Positions 34,839 to 43,889 of a stretch of 64,000 nucleotides of DNA are shown here, piece by piece. The notes below the pieces were generated by a model that worked only from the letters and a program-made list of their open reading frames with translations, was not told where the DNA came from and did not search any database. How positions within the stretch are numbered: position 1 is the stretch's first letter; the number at the start of each line of letters is the position of its first letter. Both the position numbers and the translations under genes were made by a program. Source of the stretch: Streptomyces sp. MMBL 11-1 (lineage in GTDB: Bacteria; Actinomycetota; Actinomycetes; Streptomycetales; Streptomycetaceae); the NCBI RefSeq assembly GCF_028622875.1, contig NZ_CP117709.1, positions 558,001 through 622,000 on the forward strand, written 5' to 3'.

Positions 34839-35669
34839 CTACCGCCCGATCCGGCGGGCCGTGCGGGATAGCGTACGCAAGGCAGGCAGCCGGGCGGTCT
34901 CATCCGCTCCGGCCAGGCTTTCGCCCAAGGTCAGCAGCGAGAGGAGTCGCACCGGCCGACCGGCGATGGCGGCGGCCTCCAGTTTGTGGTGCCCGTCGAG
35001 GAGGAAGTGGGTCAGGCCCCAGTGCACGAAGTAGTCGTCTCCTCGGTCGATGGCGGGCTGGCACACGTCCAGGGTGGAGATCGCCACCGCCGTGGGGACC
35101 GTTCCCTGCTCCATGAGTGCGACGTATTCCTCGACACGCTCCCGCTCGTTCCACGTCGGGGGAACCATGGGCACGACGAACTCGTAGAGGTGGGCGTCCG
35201 CGTCGACCTCGGTCTCAAAGGTCCGGTAATACGGGGTGTGCGGGTACTCCGGAAGGCCCCAGAACTGATCGGTCCCCCAGGTCATGACCTGCTCGCCGCT
35301 GAAGTAGTCGCCCTCTCTGCCGGGGATGACCAGCCGGGGTTCCACCTCCAGGAGTAGCGGAAGGTACTCGCCCTCCGGCAACAACGTGCCGAACGCATCG
35401 ATCACGCCGCCGTCGTCCGGATCGTCCAGCGTTCCGGTGAGCCGTTCCTGCATGCTCTCCAGGGACAGTTTCTCCCGCGCGGTCTCCAGCCGGCGGAACA
35501 GGAGCGGGCACGTGCCGCAGTAGAAGCTGAGCTCGAAGGCGGGCTTGTCGTCGACCATGAGCAAGCGGCGCCGTGGCCCGCGGCCGAGCTCCTGCAGTTC
35601 CGTATCGAAGTTCAACCGTGCCTCGGAGGCGGGGACGCCGAGACTGCGAGGGTCGCCCGTTTTGATCAT
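34839..35669 (-). CDS. Conserved hypothetical protein
   Basis: I do not recognise this 276-residue protein. Features seen: an N-terminal region with RRRLLMVDDKPAFELSFYCG followed by TCPLLFRRLE (two cysteines three apart), a middle region rich in aromatic residues (TDQFWGLPEYPHTPYYRTFE), and a C-terminal FLLDGHHKLEAAAIAGRPV that recalls the DGHHR motif of ParB/sulfiredoxin-like nucleases. No signal peptide or membrane segment is present. The ATG at 35669 was chosen; a GTG at 35708 would add 13 residues and neither has a strong ribosome site. It lies among pseudogenes but its own frame is clean, suggesting it is under selection. Confidence 0.65.
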   Translation of the reverse strand: MIKTGDPRSLGVPASEARLNFDTELQELGRGPRRRLLMVDDKPAFELSFYCGTCPLLFRRLETAREKLSLESMQERLTGTLDDPDDGGVIDAFGTLLPEGEYLPLLLEVEPRLVIPGREGDYFSGEQVMTWGTDQFWGLPEYPHTPYYRTFETEVDADAHLYEFVVPMVPPTWNERERVEEYVALMEQGTVPTAVAISTLDVCQPAIDRGDDYFVHWGLTHFLLDGHHKLEAAAIAGRPVRLLSLLTLGESLAGADETARLPALRTLSRTARRIGR

Positions 35670-35909
35670 CACAGGCCGACCGTACGGGACGCCGCCAACG
35701 GGCTCCACCGAGTACTGAGTGCCTGCTACTTACGGTCCGATCGCATTCCCTGGCCGTCTCGGCTTCGACCCGAAGATCTTCGATGACGGCAACGGCCGCC
35801 CCAGCCGTCTTTCACCAGGTTCTGGATCAGCGGCCGGAGCGAGAATCGACGGAGCGTCGGACGGATGTCTGCATGTGGGGCGGGAGCGGCGCCACTTTCA
35901 CAAACGGTC

Positions 35910-36247
35910 CTCTGCGCGAGCAGCAGCTCCAGGCGGCCGGTGTGCCCACCCGGGTCGCCTCCATGCCGTCGGTCGAGTGGTTCGAGGAGCAGGACCAGGG
36001 TTACAAGGACAGCGTGCTGCCGCTGTCGGTGAAGGCGCGCGCGTCGCCGTCAAGGCGGGCATCCGCCTGACCCGGCACCGCCCACTTCGGCGACGCGGGC
36101 CGCGTCATCTCCCTGGAGCACTTCGGTGCCTCGGCCGACGCGAAGGTGCTGTATCAGGGGTTCGGCTTCACCGCCGAGAACGTGGCTTCCACCGCGCGGG
36201 ACACCCTCGAACAGGCGGCCGGGCTCGAAGCCGCAGCACGCCGATGA
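35910..36247 (+). pseudogene. Transketolase C-terminal fragment
   Basis: The translated fragment REQQLQAAGVPTRVASMPSV, EWFEEQDQGYKDSVLP, then HFGDAGRVISLEHFGASADA and FGFTAENVASTARDTLE is the last ~110 residues of a transketolase. Between 36036 and 36083 the frame shifts twice and the original frame meets a TGA at 36068. The thiamine-binding N-terminal and middle domains (~580 residues) are missing. A neighbouring pentose regulon makes a former functional link plausible, but this copy is dead. Confidence 0.8.
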
Positions 36248-36363
36248 CTTGAACGGCGACGATTCCGCGTGAGCAGCGCGCGTGGGGTGGGTGCGGAGGC
36301 CGGGCCGGCGGCGGTGAGCAGCCCGAAAACGTAGCTCACACGTCCGCCACCGATCACCCCGTC

Positions 36364-36377
36364 TGTTATCGATAACA
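36364..36377. promoter_or_regulatory. LacI-family operator (perfect palindrome)
   Basis: TGTTATCGATAACA is a perfect 14-bp palindrome and the most symmetrical of the eight sites. It lies 245 bases upstream of a second site, a spacing that would allow DNA looping by a LacI-type repressor. Confidence 0.7.
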
Positions 36378-36608
36378 CTCGGACGGCGGCCGAGAGTTGA
36401 CTTCCACCGACGCCCGGACAGGCTGACCTCGAAACTACCCCGCTTCCCCGCATCACCTCGCCTTCGACAGGGCCGATCCCATGTTTCGCGGCAATGAGCA
36501 CCCCCGATCGCCCGGCCAGGGGCACGCGCGGCCAACGGAAGGGGCCCGCTGCGGAGCTCGGTCGGCACGACGAGTTGCTTCCGGGGGATTGAGTCGTTGA
36601 ACAAGCAC

Positions 36609-36622
36609 TGTTAGCGTTCACA
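36609..36622. promoter_or_regulatory. LacI-family operator upstream of arabinofuranosidase gene
   Basis: TGTTAGCGTTCACA is the second operator in front of the arabinofuranosidase gene, 332 bases before its start codon. Confidence 0.6.
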
Positions 36623-36953
36623 CCGATCGGTGCCTCCTATGCCCGCTCGTCGGTGAGGGTCGGGCCGGTCCATCACGCACCCTGCCTACGCGTATTCAGG
36701 AGGAGCCGTGCCGTGAGCAGAGGCCCTTCGTGGCCGCGCCGTCCCCAGAAGGCCACTGCCGAACTGACCACGGGCGGGCCAGTCGCACGGCTCCCAGGTA
36801 CGGCCTTCGGCGCCCCTCGCTCTCCCCGCGTGGCTGTGGCCGCGCCCCGTGCCCGTGCTCCTCTCGCCCTGGACGACCCAGGGACGCCCCGGACGACCGC
36901 TGACACCGATCCACTCCACCGCCGTCCTCGCATCATCGACGAAGGAGAACTCC

Positions 36954-38399
36954 GTGAGGCTCAGAAGTCGCGGCCTGCTCACCGCCTCAGCCGTCCTGGC
37001 CGTGCTGTCGGCCGGCGTTCCCGCTCCCGCCGCCGCAGCCGCCTCCACCCCCGCGGCGACGTTCGTGAACCCGATCGCCCAGCAGCGCGCCGATCCGCAC
37101 ATCCACAAGCACACGGACGGCTTCTACTACTACACGGCGACCGTTCCCGCCTACGACCGCATCGTCCTGCGCCGCGCCACCACGTTGCAGGGGCTGGCGA
37201 CCGCCCCCGAGACGACGATCTGGACCAAGCACGCCGGCGGAGACATGGGCGCCCACATCTGGGCTCCCGAGATCCACTTCATCGACGGCAAGTGGTACGT
37301 CTACTTCGCCGCGGCCCCCGCCGACGACCCCTGGGCGATCCGTCCGTACGTACTCGAGTCGGGGTCCGCCAACCCGCTCACCGGCGCCTGGAGCGAGAAG
37401 GGCCGGATCAGCCTGCCCCTCAACACGTTCTCCCTGGACGCCACCACCTTCGTGCACAACGGCGCCCGCTACCTGAGCTGGGCACAGGCGGATCCCGCTG
37501 TCGGCGACGGCACGGGGATCTACATCGCCCGGATGTCCAACCCCTGGACCATCAGCGGCCGTCCCGCCCGCATCGCCTCCCCCACCCACGCGTGGGAGAC
37601 CAGAGGCCACCGGGTCAACGAAGGACCGGCCTTCATCAGCAAGGGCGACAAGGTCTTCATGACCTTCTCCGCCAGTGCGACCGACAGCAATTACTGCCTG
37701 GGCCTGCTGACGGCCGACCGGACGTCCGATCTGTTGAACCCCGCCTCCTGGACCAAGAAGCCCACCCCCGTCTTCACGAGCAACACGGCGACGAGCCAGT
37801 ACGGTCCGGGCCACAACTCCTTCACCGTCTCCGAGGACGGGGCGTCGGACATCATGGTCTACCACTCCCGCACCTACCGGGACATCAGCGGCGACCCGTT
37901 GAACGACCCCAACCGGCAGACCCGGATGCAGAAGCTGTACTGGAAGAGCGACGGCACGCCCCACTTCGGCGTGCCCGTCGCCGAAGGCCCCACCCCCGTG
38001 CGCTTCTCGTCGTTCAACTTCCCCGACCGGTACATCCGCCACTCAGGCCTCCGGGCCCGGGTGGAGGCGAACGTCACCGACCTCGCCGACTCGCAGTTCC
38101 GCGTCGTCGACGGACTGGCCGGCAACGGCACCGTCTCCCTGGAGTCGGCGAACTTCCCCGGCCACTTTCTGCGCCACAAGGGCTTCGAGGTCTGGCTGGA
38201 GAGGAACGACGGGTCTTCTCTCTTCTCGGCCGACGCCTCGTACCACCGCAGGCCGGGCCTGGCCGACGCGTCGGCCGGCCTCTCCTTCGAGTCGTTCAAC
38301 TACCCCGGCCGCTACCTGCGGCACTACGACAGTCTTCTGCACGTGCAACCGGTGAACTCGGCACTCGACCGGGCCGACGCCACCTACTCCACCGAGTAG
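36954..38399 (+). CDS. Secreted GH43 alpha-L-arabinofuranosidase with CBM42
   Basis: A 481-residue secreted glycoside hydrolase. Residues 1-~30 are a Sec signal peptide (RLRSRGLLTASAVLAVLSAG, then PAPAAAAA). The five-bladed GH43 domain follows, with the general base Asp in QQRADPHIHK, the Asp in SLDATTF and the acid Glu in RVNEGPAFI. The last ~140 residues are an arabinose-binding CBM42 (AbfB) with repeats SSFNFPDRYIRH, SANFPGHFLRHK and ESFNYPGRYLRH. This is the architecture of exo-1,5-alpha-L-arabinofuranosidases of Streptomyces. The GTG at 36954 follows AAGGAG. It would release arabinose outside the cell for the two nearby importers. Operators lie upstream. Confidence 0.92.
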   Translation: MRLRSRGLLTASAVLAVLSAGVPAPAAAAASTPAATFVNPIAQQRADPHIHKHTDGFYYYTATVPAYDRIVLRRATTLQGLATAPETTIWTKHAGGDMGAHIWAPEIHFIDGKWYVYFAAAPADDPWAIRPYVLESGSANPLTGAWSEKGRISLPLNTFSLDATTFVHNGARYLSWAQADPAVGDGTGIYIARMSNPWTISGRPARIASPTHAWETRGHRVNEGPAFISKGDKVFMTFSASATDSNYCLGLLTADRTSDLLNPASWTKKPTPVFTSNTATSQYGPGHNSFTVSEDGASDIMVYHSRTYRDISGDPLNDPNRQTRMQKLYWKSDGTPHFGVPVAEGPTPVRFSSFNFPDRYIRHSGLRARVEANVTDLADSQFRVVDGLAGNGTVSLESANFPGHFLRHKGFEVWLERNDGSSLFSADASYHRRPGLADASAGLSFESFNYPGRYLRHYDSLLHVQPVNSALDRADATYSTE

Positions 38400-38420
38400 C
38401 GCCCCGACGGAACCCGGCAT

Positions 38421-38488
38421 CCGCCCCGTCCCGTGGGAAGGAGCCCCCGCCCGATCGGGCGGGGGCTCCTTCCCACGGGACGGGGCGG
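38421..38488. terminator. 68-nt perfect palindrome, bidirectional terminator
   Basis: Bases 38421-38454 and 38455-38488 are perfect reverse complements, giving 34-bp arms with no spacer. The element lies between the convergent arabinofuranosidase and arabinose isomerase genes, 21 and 18 bases from their stops. Confidence 0.9.
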
Positions 38489-38506
38489 ATCACCCGTCGG
38501 TTCGGG

Positions 38507-39997
38507 TCACATCCGCTGGGCCAGCCGGTGGTACGCCTGATTCCAGCGCAGACGGTCCGCGAAGTCATGGGCCGTCGTGGCGTCGTCGATCATCACCAGC
38601 TCGGTACCGGCCATCTGCGCGAAGTCACGCAGCACGTCCGGCCCCACCGTGGTGAGGACGGTGTGATGCGGGCCGCCGGCCATCAGCCAGCACTCGGCCG
38701 ATGTGGACAACGACGGCCGCGGCTCCCACACCGCTCGCGCCACCGGCAGGCACGGCAGCGGCTCGTCCGGCAGCACGACGTCGATGTCGTTGGCGACGAG
38801 CCGGAAGCGGTCGCCCATGTCGGCCAGACCGATCACCGTGGCGGGGCCGGCGGCGGCGTCGAACACCAGGCGCACCGGGTCCTCACGCCCTCCGATCGAC
38901 AGGGGGTGGATCTCGCAGGACGGCCGGGCGTCAGCGATCGAGGGGCAGACTTCGAGCATGTGGGCACCGAGGGTCTTGGGTGTGCCGGGCCCGAAGTGGT
39001 AGGTGTAGTCCTCCATGAACGAGGCCCGCGGGCCCATGGCCTTCGCGGCGGCGAGCAGGGCGGAGGTCTTCCAGTCGCCCTCCCCCCCGAAGCCGTAACC
39101 GTCGGCCATGAGGCGCTGGACGGCCAGGCCGGGCAGCTGCCGCAGCCCGCCCAGATCCTCGAAGTTGGTGGTGAAGGCGCCGAAGCCGCCCTGCTCCAGG
39201 AACCGGCGCAGACCGGCCTCGATGGCGGCCGCATCGCGCAGTGAGGAGTGACGATCGGCGCCTCGCATCAACTCGGGTGCCAGTTCGTAGAGTTCGACGT
39301 ACTCGTCGACGAGCGTGTCGATCTCTCCGGCGGTCACCGCGTCGACGAGATCGACGAGGTCATTGACACCGTAGGTGTTGACGCTGACGCCGAACCGGAG
39401 TTCCGCCTCCACCTTGTCGCCCTCGGTCACGGCCACGTCGCGCATGTTGTCGCCGAAGCGCGCCAGGCGGAGGTCGCGCATGCGGTGGAAGCCGATGGCC
39501 GCCCGGACCCAGTCGTCGACCCGCCTGACGACCTCCGGATCCGACACATGGCCCACCACGGTCTTGCGGGCCACCCCGATGCGGGTCTGTATGTAGCCGA
39601 ACTCCCGGTCGCCGTGGGCTGCCTGGTTGAGGTTCATGAAGTCCATGTCGATGGACGACCACGGCAGTTCCCGGTTGAGCTGGGTGTGCAGATGCAGCAG
39701 GGGCTTGCGCAGCGCGTCGAGCCCGGAGATCCACATCTTCGCCGGAGAGAAGGTGTGCATCCACGCGATCACTCCGACACACGCGGGATCGGTGTTGGCG
39801 GACTCCAGGGTCCTGCGGATGGCGGAGGCCTCGGTCAGCACCGGCTTTCCCACGATCTCGGCGCCGATCCGTCCGGAAGCGGCCAGCATCTCCTGAATCC
39901 TGGCCGACTGCTCCGCGACCTGGTTCAGGGTCTCGGCACCGTAGAGGTGCTGACTGCCTGTCAGGAACCAGATCTGCGGCTGGGTTGTGCTCTTCAT
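38507..39997 (-). CDS. araA: L-arabinose isomerase
   Basis: This 496-residue enzyme converts L-arabinose to L-ribulose with Mn2+. It starts [19 protein letters not shown], the family hallmark, and has [32 protein letters not shown], the metal ligands Glu in [10 protein letters not shown] and Glu in [10 protein letters not shown], and His in GAHMLEV and GGPHHT. The length is typical (about 500). It is the last gene of araBDA, 19 bases after araD, and a large palindromic terminator follows. Confidence 0.97.
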   Translation of the reverse strand: MKSTTQPQIWFLTGSQHLYGAETLNQVAEQSARIQEMLAASGRIGAEIVGKPVLTEASAIRRTLESANTDPACVGVIAWMHTFSPAKMWISGLDALRKPLLHLHTQLNRELPWSSIDMDFMNLNQAAHGDREFGYIQTRIGVARKTVVGHVSDPEVVRRVDDWVRAAIGFHRMRDLRLARFGDNMRDVAVTEGDKVEAELRFGVSVNTYGVNDLVDLVDAVTAGEIDTLVDEYVELYELAPELMRGADRHSSLRDAAAIEAGLRRFLEQGGFGAFTTNFEDLGGLRQLPGLAVQRLMADGYGFGGEGDWKTSALLAAAKAMGPRASFMEDYTYHFGPGTPKTLGAHMLEVCPSIADARPSCEIHPLSIGGREDPVRLVFDAAAGPATVIGLADMGDRFRLVANDIDVVLPDEPLPCLPVARAVWEPRPSLSTSAECWLMAGGPHHTVLTTVGPDVLRDFAQMAGTELVMIDDATTAHDFADRLRWNQAYHRLAQRM

Positions 39998-40016
39998 CGG
40001 TCTTCCCCTCGTGGGC

Positions 40017-40679
40017 TCACTGGCCGTAGACGTTCTGGTAGCGCTCGTAGAGCCGGTCCACGGCGGCCGCGTCGATGGCGTCCGGGGTACCCAGCTGGTG
40101 GGCGAAGTGGACGGTGCGGGCCACGTCCTCGACCATGACGGCCGCCTTCACGGCCGAACGCGCGTCGCGACCCACGGTGAAGGGCCCGTGGCTGCGCATG
40201 AGGACGGCGGGCGAGCGGCTGTCACGGAGCGTGTCCACGATGCCGCGTCCGATGGAGTCGTCGCCGATGAGCGCGAAGGGGCCGACCGGGACCTCGCCGC
40301 CGAACTCGTCGGCGATCATGGTCAGGACACACGGGATGGGCTCGCCCCGCGCGGCCCAGGCGGTGGCGTAGGGCGAGTGCGTGTGCACCACTCCCCCGAC
40401 CTCGGGCATGTGCCGGTAGACGTAGGCGTGGGCGGCGGTGTCCGAGGACGGTGCCAGGTCGCCCTCCACCAGGTTGCCGTGCAGGTCGGTCACGACCATG
40501 GTGTCCGGGCTCAGGTCGTCGTAGGACACGCCGGAGGGCTTGATGACCATGAGGTCCTCCCCCGGGACGCGGGCCGAGACGTTTCCGGCGGTCCAGATCA
40601 CCAGCCCGTACCGCGTCAGTTCGCGGTGCAGGTCAGCGACGGTCTGCCGGAGGTTCCTCACACTGTCGACGGCGCCCAT
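40017..40679 (-). CDS. araD: L-ribulose-5-phosphate 4-epimerase
   Basis: A 220-residue class II aldolase-family epimerase that turns L-ribulose 5-phosphate into D-xylulose 5-phosphate for the pentose phosphate pathway. Conserved parts are [50 protein letters not shown] and the zinc motif [10 protein letters not shown], with the third His in [11 protein letters not shown]. The ATG at 40679 has AAGGAG upstream and shares one base with the araB stop, so translation is coupled. Confidence 0.96.
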   Translation of the reverse strand: MGAVDSVRNLRQTVADLHRELTRYGLVIWTAGNVSARVPGEDLMVIKPSGVSYDDLSPDTMVVTDLHGNLVEGDLAPSSDTAAHAYVYRHMPEVGGVVHTHSPYATAWAARGEPIPCVLTMIADEFGGEVPVGPFALIGDDSIGRGIVDTLRDSRSPAVLMRSHGPFTVGRDARSAVKAAVMVEDVARTVHFAHQLGTPDAIDAAAVDRLYERYQNVYGQ

Positions 40680-42355
40680 CACTTCTCCTTCGATTCGATG
40701 GCGGAGCGGCGCATGGCCCGCAGCCTGCGCATGACGTCACTGCCGCCCCGGCCGAAGTGATCGTGCAGGGCGACGTACTCGGCGAAGAGCCGGTCGTAGG
40801 CGGCGGCCTCCGCGGGGCGGGGCCGGTAGACGGCCCGGTCGACCGAGCCCATGGCGGCAGCGGCGGCTCGGACATCGCGGTGCGCGCCCGCGGCCACCGC
40901 CGCGTGGAGCGCCGATCCGAGGGCCGGCCCCTGGGCCGAGCGGATGATCGACAGCGGCAGGCCGAGGACGTCGGAGTAGAGCTGCATCAGGAACGCGTTG
41001 CGCACCAGGCCGCCCGCGACGATGAGTTCGTTGACGGGTACGCCCGCGGCGGTGAAGGTCTCCACGATCGTGCGCGTGCCGAACGCGGTGGCTTCGAGCA
41101 GAGCACGGTAGACGTCCTCGGGCCGGGTGGAGAGGGTCTGCCCCAGAACCATTCCGGACAGTTCGTGGTCGACCAGTACCGAGCGGTTGCCGCTGTGCCA
41201 GTCGAGGGCGATCAGCCCGTGCTCACCGACTCGCTGGTCCGCGGCCAGTTCGGTGAGCAGTTCATGGACGGACAGGCCGCGTTCCCGAGCCCGCGCGTGG
41301 TAGCCCTCGGGGACCTGGTGGTCGACGTACCAGGCGAAGATGTCCCCCACTCCGCTCTGTCCGGCCTCGTAGCCCCACAGCCCGTCGACGATGCCCCCGT
41401 CGACCACGCCGCACATGCCGGGGACTTCGCGCAGGGTGTCGCCGTTGAGGACGTGGCAGGTGGAGGTGCCCATGATCGCGACCAGTTGGCCGGGCTCCAC
41501 GGCCCCGGCCGCCGGGGCGGTGACATGCGCGTCGACGTTGCCCACGGCGACCGCGATGCCCTGCGGCAGCCCGGTCCAGGCCGCGGCCTCGGCGCTCAGC
41601 GCGCCGGCCCTGTCGCCGAGCCTGCCGATGGGCTGATCCAGTTTCCGCGTCACGAAGTCGGCGAAGGCGGGGTTCAGTTCGGCGAGGAAGTCCGGGGCGG
41701 GGTACTCGTCGTCCTGGCGCATTCCCTTGTAACCGGCGCTGCAGGCGTTGCGTACGTACGTCCCGGTGAGCCGCCAGACGATCCAGTCGGCGGCCTCCAC
41801 CCACCGGTCCATGGCGGCGTACACCTCGGGCGCCTCCTCCAGCATCTGCAGCGCCTTGGCGAACTCCCACTCCGAGGAGATCAGCCCCCCGTACCGCGGC
41901 AGCCACTTCTCCCCGCGCGCCCTCGCCAGGGCGTTGATCCGGTCGGCCTGCGGCTGGGCGGCGTGGTGGCGCCAGAGCTTGACGTACGCGTGCGGATTCC
42001 CGGCGAGTCCGGGCAGGTCGCACAGCGGGGTTCCGTCCCCGGTGGCCGGCACCATCGTGCAGGCGGTGAAGTCGGTCCCGATCCCGATCACACGGGCCGG
42101 ATCGACCCCGGCGTCCGCGATCGCGGCCGGTACGGCGATCCGCAGAACGTCGAGGTAGTCCTCGGGAACCTGCAGCGCCCAGTCCGGCGGCAGGCTCTGG
42201 CCCGTCGCGGGCAGCGACCGGTCGATGACGCCGTGGCGGTAGGCATGGACACCCGTGCCCAGCTCCGCCCCGTCCCGGACCCGTACCACGACGGCGCGAC
42301 CGGACAGCGTGCCGTAGTCGACACCGACTACGAGGGAATCAGGTTCGTCGGCCAT
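40679..42355 (-). CDS. araB: L-ribulokinase
   Basis: A 558-residue FGGY-family kinase that phosphorylates L-ribulose. It has LVVGVDYGTLSGRAVVVRV at the N-terminus (phosphate loop), GIGTDFTACTMVP, SSEWEFAKALQMLEEAPEVY and VAIMGTSTCHVLNG (second phosphate loop), with ELIVAGGLVRNAFLMQ near the end. The length matches bacterial AraB. It is the first gene of the araBDA operon; the ATG at 42355 follows AGGTGG, and a LacI-type operator lies 39 bases upstream. Confidence 0.96.
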   Translation of the reverse strand: MADEPDSLVVGVDYGTLSGRAVVVRVRDGAELGTGVHAYRHGVIDRSLPATGQSLPPDWALQVPEDYLDVLRIAVPAAIADAGVDPARVIGIGTDFTACTMVPATGDGTPLCDLPGLAGNPHAYVKLWRHHAAQPQADRINALARARGEKWLPRYGGLISSEWEFAKALQMLEEAPEVYAAMDRWVEAADWIVWRLTGTYVRNACSAGYKGMRQDDEYPAPDFLAELNPAFADFVTRKLDQPIGRLGDRAGALSAEAAAWTGLPQGIAVAVGNVDAHVTAPAAGAVEPGQLVAIMGTSTCHVLNGDTLREVPGMCGVVDGGIVDGLWGYEAGQSGVGDIFAWYVDHQVPEGYHARARERGLSVHELLTELAADQRVGEHGLIALDWHSGNRSVLVDHELSGMVLGQTLSTRPEDVYRALLEATAFGTRTIVETFTAAGVPVNELIVAGGLVRNAFLMQLYSDVLGLPLSIIRSAQGPALGSALHAAVAAGAHRDVRAAAAAMGSVDRAVYRPRPAEAAAYDRLFAEYVALHDHFGRGGSDVMRRLRAMRRSAIESKEK

Positions 42356-42393
42356 GAAGCCACCTTTGATCGTTCGTCGACGGACACCCGAAG

Positions 42394-42407
42394 TGTTATC
42401 GCTAACA
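42394..42407. promoter_or_regulatory. LacI-family operator of araBDA
   Basis: TGTTATCGCTAACA, a near-perfect palindrome, sits 39 bases before the araB start and likely overlaps its promoter. Confidence 0.8.
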
Positions 42408-42519
42408 ATCTGCTCGTCAAGACATCCACCGACAGGAAAGGCTCAGCGTGTGAGCGTGCTCAACCAGGGATCAGTCAGGGGTCAGCCGGGCATGCGGGGC
42501 GATCGACCGGCAGCGGGGC

Positions 42520-43551
42520 TCAGGCGCGCGGAGACGCGACGCTCTCCCGCGCGATGAGTGTGGGGTTGAGCGTGCGCAGCGAAGGCCCCGACTCACCCTC
42601 GATCCGGGCCAGCAGAAGACCGAGGGTCTCGGTGGCCACTCCGTCGAAGTCCGGACGCACCGTGGTCAACGGGGGCGAGAAGAACTCGGCCTCGGGCACG
42701 TCGTCGAATCCGACGATGCTCACGTCGTCCGGGACGCGGCGGCCCCGCTCGGCCATGGCGCGGATGGCGCCGAGGGCCAGATGGTCGTTGGCCGCGAACA
42801 CGGCGGTCACATCCGGCATGCGGGCCAGCATCTGGCCCGCGCGGTAGCCGGAGGACGCGCTCCAGTCGGCGGAACTGACGGGGGGGATCTCCGCACCGGC
42901 CTCCCGCAGGGCACGTTGCCATCCGCGCGCCCGGCCCGCGGCGTCGAACCAGTCCGGCGGACCCGAGATGTGCCACACGGTCTGGTGCCCCGCGTCCAGC
43001 AGGTGCCGGGTGGCGGCGAAGGCCCCCGCCTCCTGGTCGACCGTGACCAGCGCTCCGCCCCGGTCGGGGTCCCCGTCGACGGCCACGAGCGGAACATCGG
43101 CCGGGATCTCCGCCAGCGCCTCGTCGGCGGACGCGGTGGGAGCGATGACCACGATGCCGGCGACCCGTTGGTCCCGGTGGTGTTCCACCGCCGCGGCGAT
43201 GGAGGAGCGGTCAAGGACCCGCACCCGCCGCACGCTCACCGCGAAGCCTTGGGCCGCGGCGGCCAACTCGAAGGCGGCCAGCATCGAGGTGGGCCCGTAC
43301 AGCGTCGAGTTCTGCGCCACCACACCGATCTGCTGGGAACGGCCGGTCACCAGGGTGCGAGCGGCCCGGTTGGGCCGGTATCCCAGCTCCGTGATCGCGG
43401 CACGCACTCTCAGCCGCGTCTGCTCCCGGACGTTGGGGTGCCCGTTGAGCACGCGGGAGACCGTCTGATGGGAGACCCCGGCGAGCCGTGCCACATCCGT
43501 CATCGCCGGCTCGCGTACCCGGGTAGCCGCCGAGGTGTCCTCCACCTGCAT
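42520..43551 (-). CDS. LacI-family transcriptional regulator, probable arabinose repressor
   Basis: A 343-residue LacI/GalR regulator. The N-terminal helix-turn-helix reads MTDVARLAGVSHQTVSRVLN, with hinge YRPNRAARTLVTGRSQQIGV. The effector-binding domain has GIVVIAPTASADEALAEIPA, the DGD...V.VDQEAGA pattern, TAVFAANDHLALGAIRAM and SIVGFDDVPEAEFFSPPLTT. The ATG at 43551 has GGAG 7 bases upstream. It lies between araBDA and the YtfQ-type importer, with two operators in the divergent region. It is the only dedicated regulator in the sugar region, so it probably represses all eight sites and is released by L-arabinose or a metabolite. It is not related to E. coli AraC. Confidence 0.9.
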   Translation of the reverse strand: MQVEDTSAATRVREPAMTDVARLAGVSHQTVSRVLNGHPNVREQTRLRVRAAITELGYRPNRAARTLVTGRSQQIGVVAQNSTLYGPTSMLAAFELAAAAQGFAVSVRRVRVLDRSSIAAAVEHHRDQRVAGIVVIAPTASADEALAEIPADVPLVAVDGDPDRGGALVTVDQEAGAFAATRHLLDAGHQTVWHISGPPDWFDAAGRARGWQRALREAGAEIPPVSSADWSASSGYRAGQMLARMPDVTAVFAANDHLALGAIRAMAERGRRVPDDVSIVGFDDVPEAEFFSPPLTTVRPDFDGVATETLGLLLARIEGESGPSLRTLNPTLIARESVASPRA

Positions 43552-43723
43552 CTCCTGACTCCGCCGTTGCTGCCTGCCCGACACCTGTGAGGGACCACGC
43601 AGGGACGCGCCACCTCGAACCTTAACCAGGCCGGGGGGCTGGCAGCCAGCGCCCCCTCCCCACGTCCGCCGGGAAGCGGACGGGAGGCGTTCCCGGCCCT
43701 GTGATCTTCCGGAACGCTGGAAC

Positions 43724-43737
43724 AATGAGCGCTAACA
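43724..43737. promoter_or_regulatory. LacI-family operator (regulator side)
   Basis: AATGAGCGCTAACA keeps the right half-site TAACA and the central GCGCT. It is 173 bases before the regulator gene. Confidence 0.6.
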
Positions 43738-43803
43738 TACCGCACCTCCTCACCCCGCCCCAGGCGCGCAAAATCGCGGTGTTCCAGGGGTTGACTGGGT
43801 AGA

Positions 43804-43817
43804 TGTGAACGCTCACT
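43804..43817. promoter_or_regulatory. LacI-family operator (importer side)
   Basis: TGTGAACGCTCACT contains the near-palindrome GTGAACGCTCAC. It lies 73 bases before the binding-protein gene. Confidence 0.6.
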
Positions 43818-43889
43818 CTGATGCACCAGTGACTGCGGTCACGCGAAGCTCGTCACCCCGAGTGGGCACAGTTGAGCACGGAGGAAGCA

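Larger units (their letters stand above)
36248..36953. other. 706-base region carrying two operators
   Basis: No gene is supported. It holds two LacI-type operators (36364 and 36609) and must contain the promoter of the arabinofuranosidase gene. The last ~300 bases before the GTG at 36954 would be a long leader. Upstream in-frame codons there have shadow composition. Confidence 0.55.
43552..43889. other. Divergent regulatory region between regulator and importer genes
   Basis: This 338-base stretch codes for nothing that can be supported. It contains two LacI-type operators (43724, 43804) and must hold the promoters of both the regulator and the importer operon, implying autoregulation. Confidence 0.6.

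Noticed and set aside
36849..36953. Upstream extension of the arabinofuranosidase start
   Set aside because: The GTG at 36954 has AAGGAG and is followed at once by a signal peptide. The extension has no ribosome site and non-signal composition.
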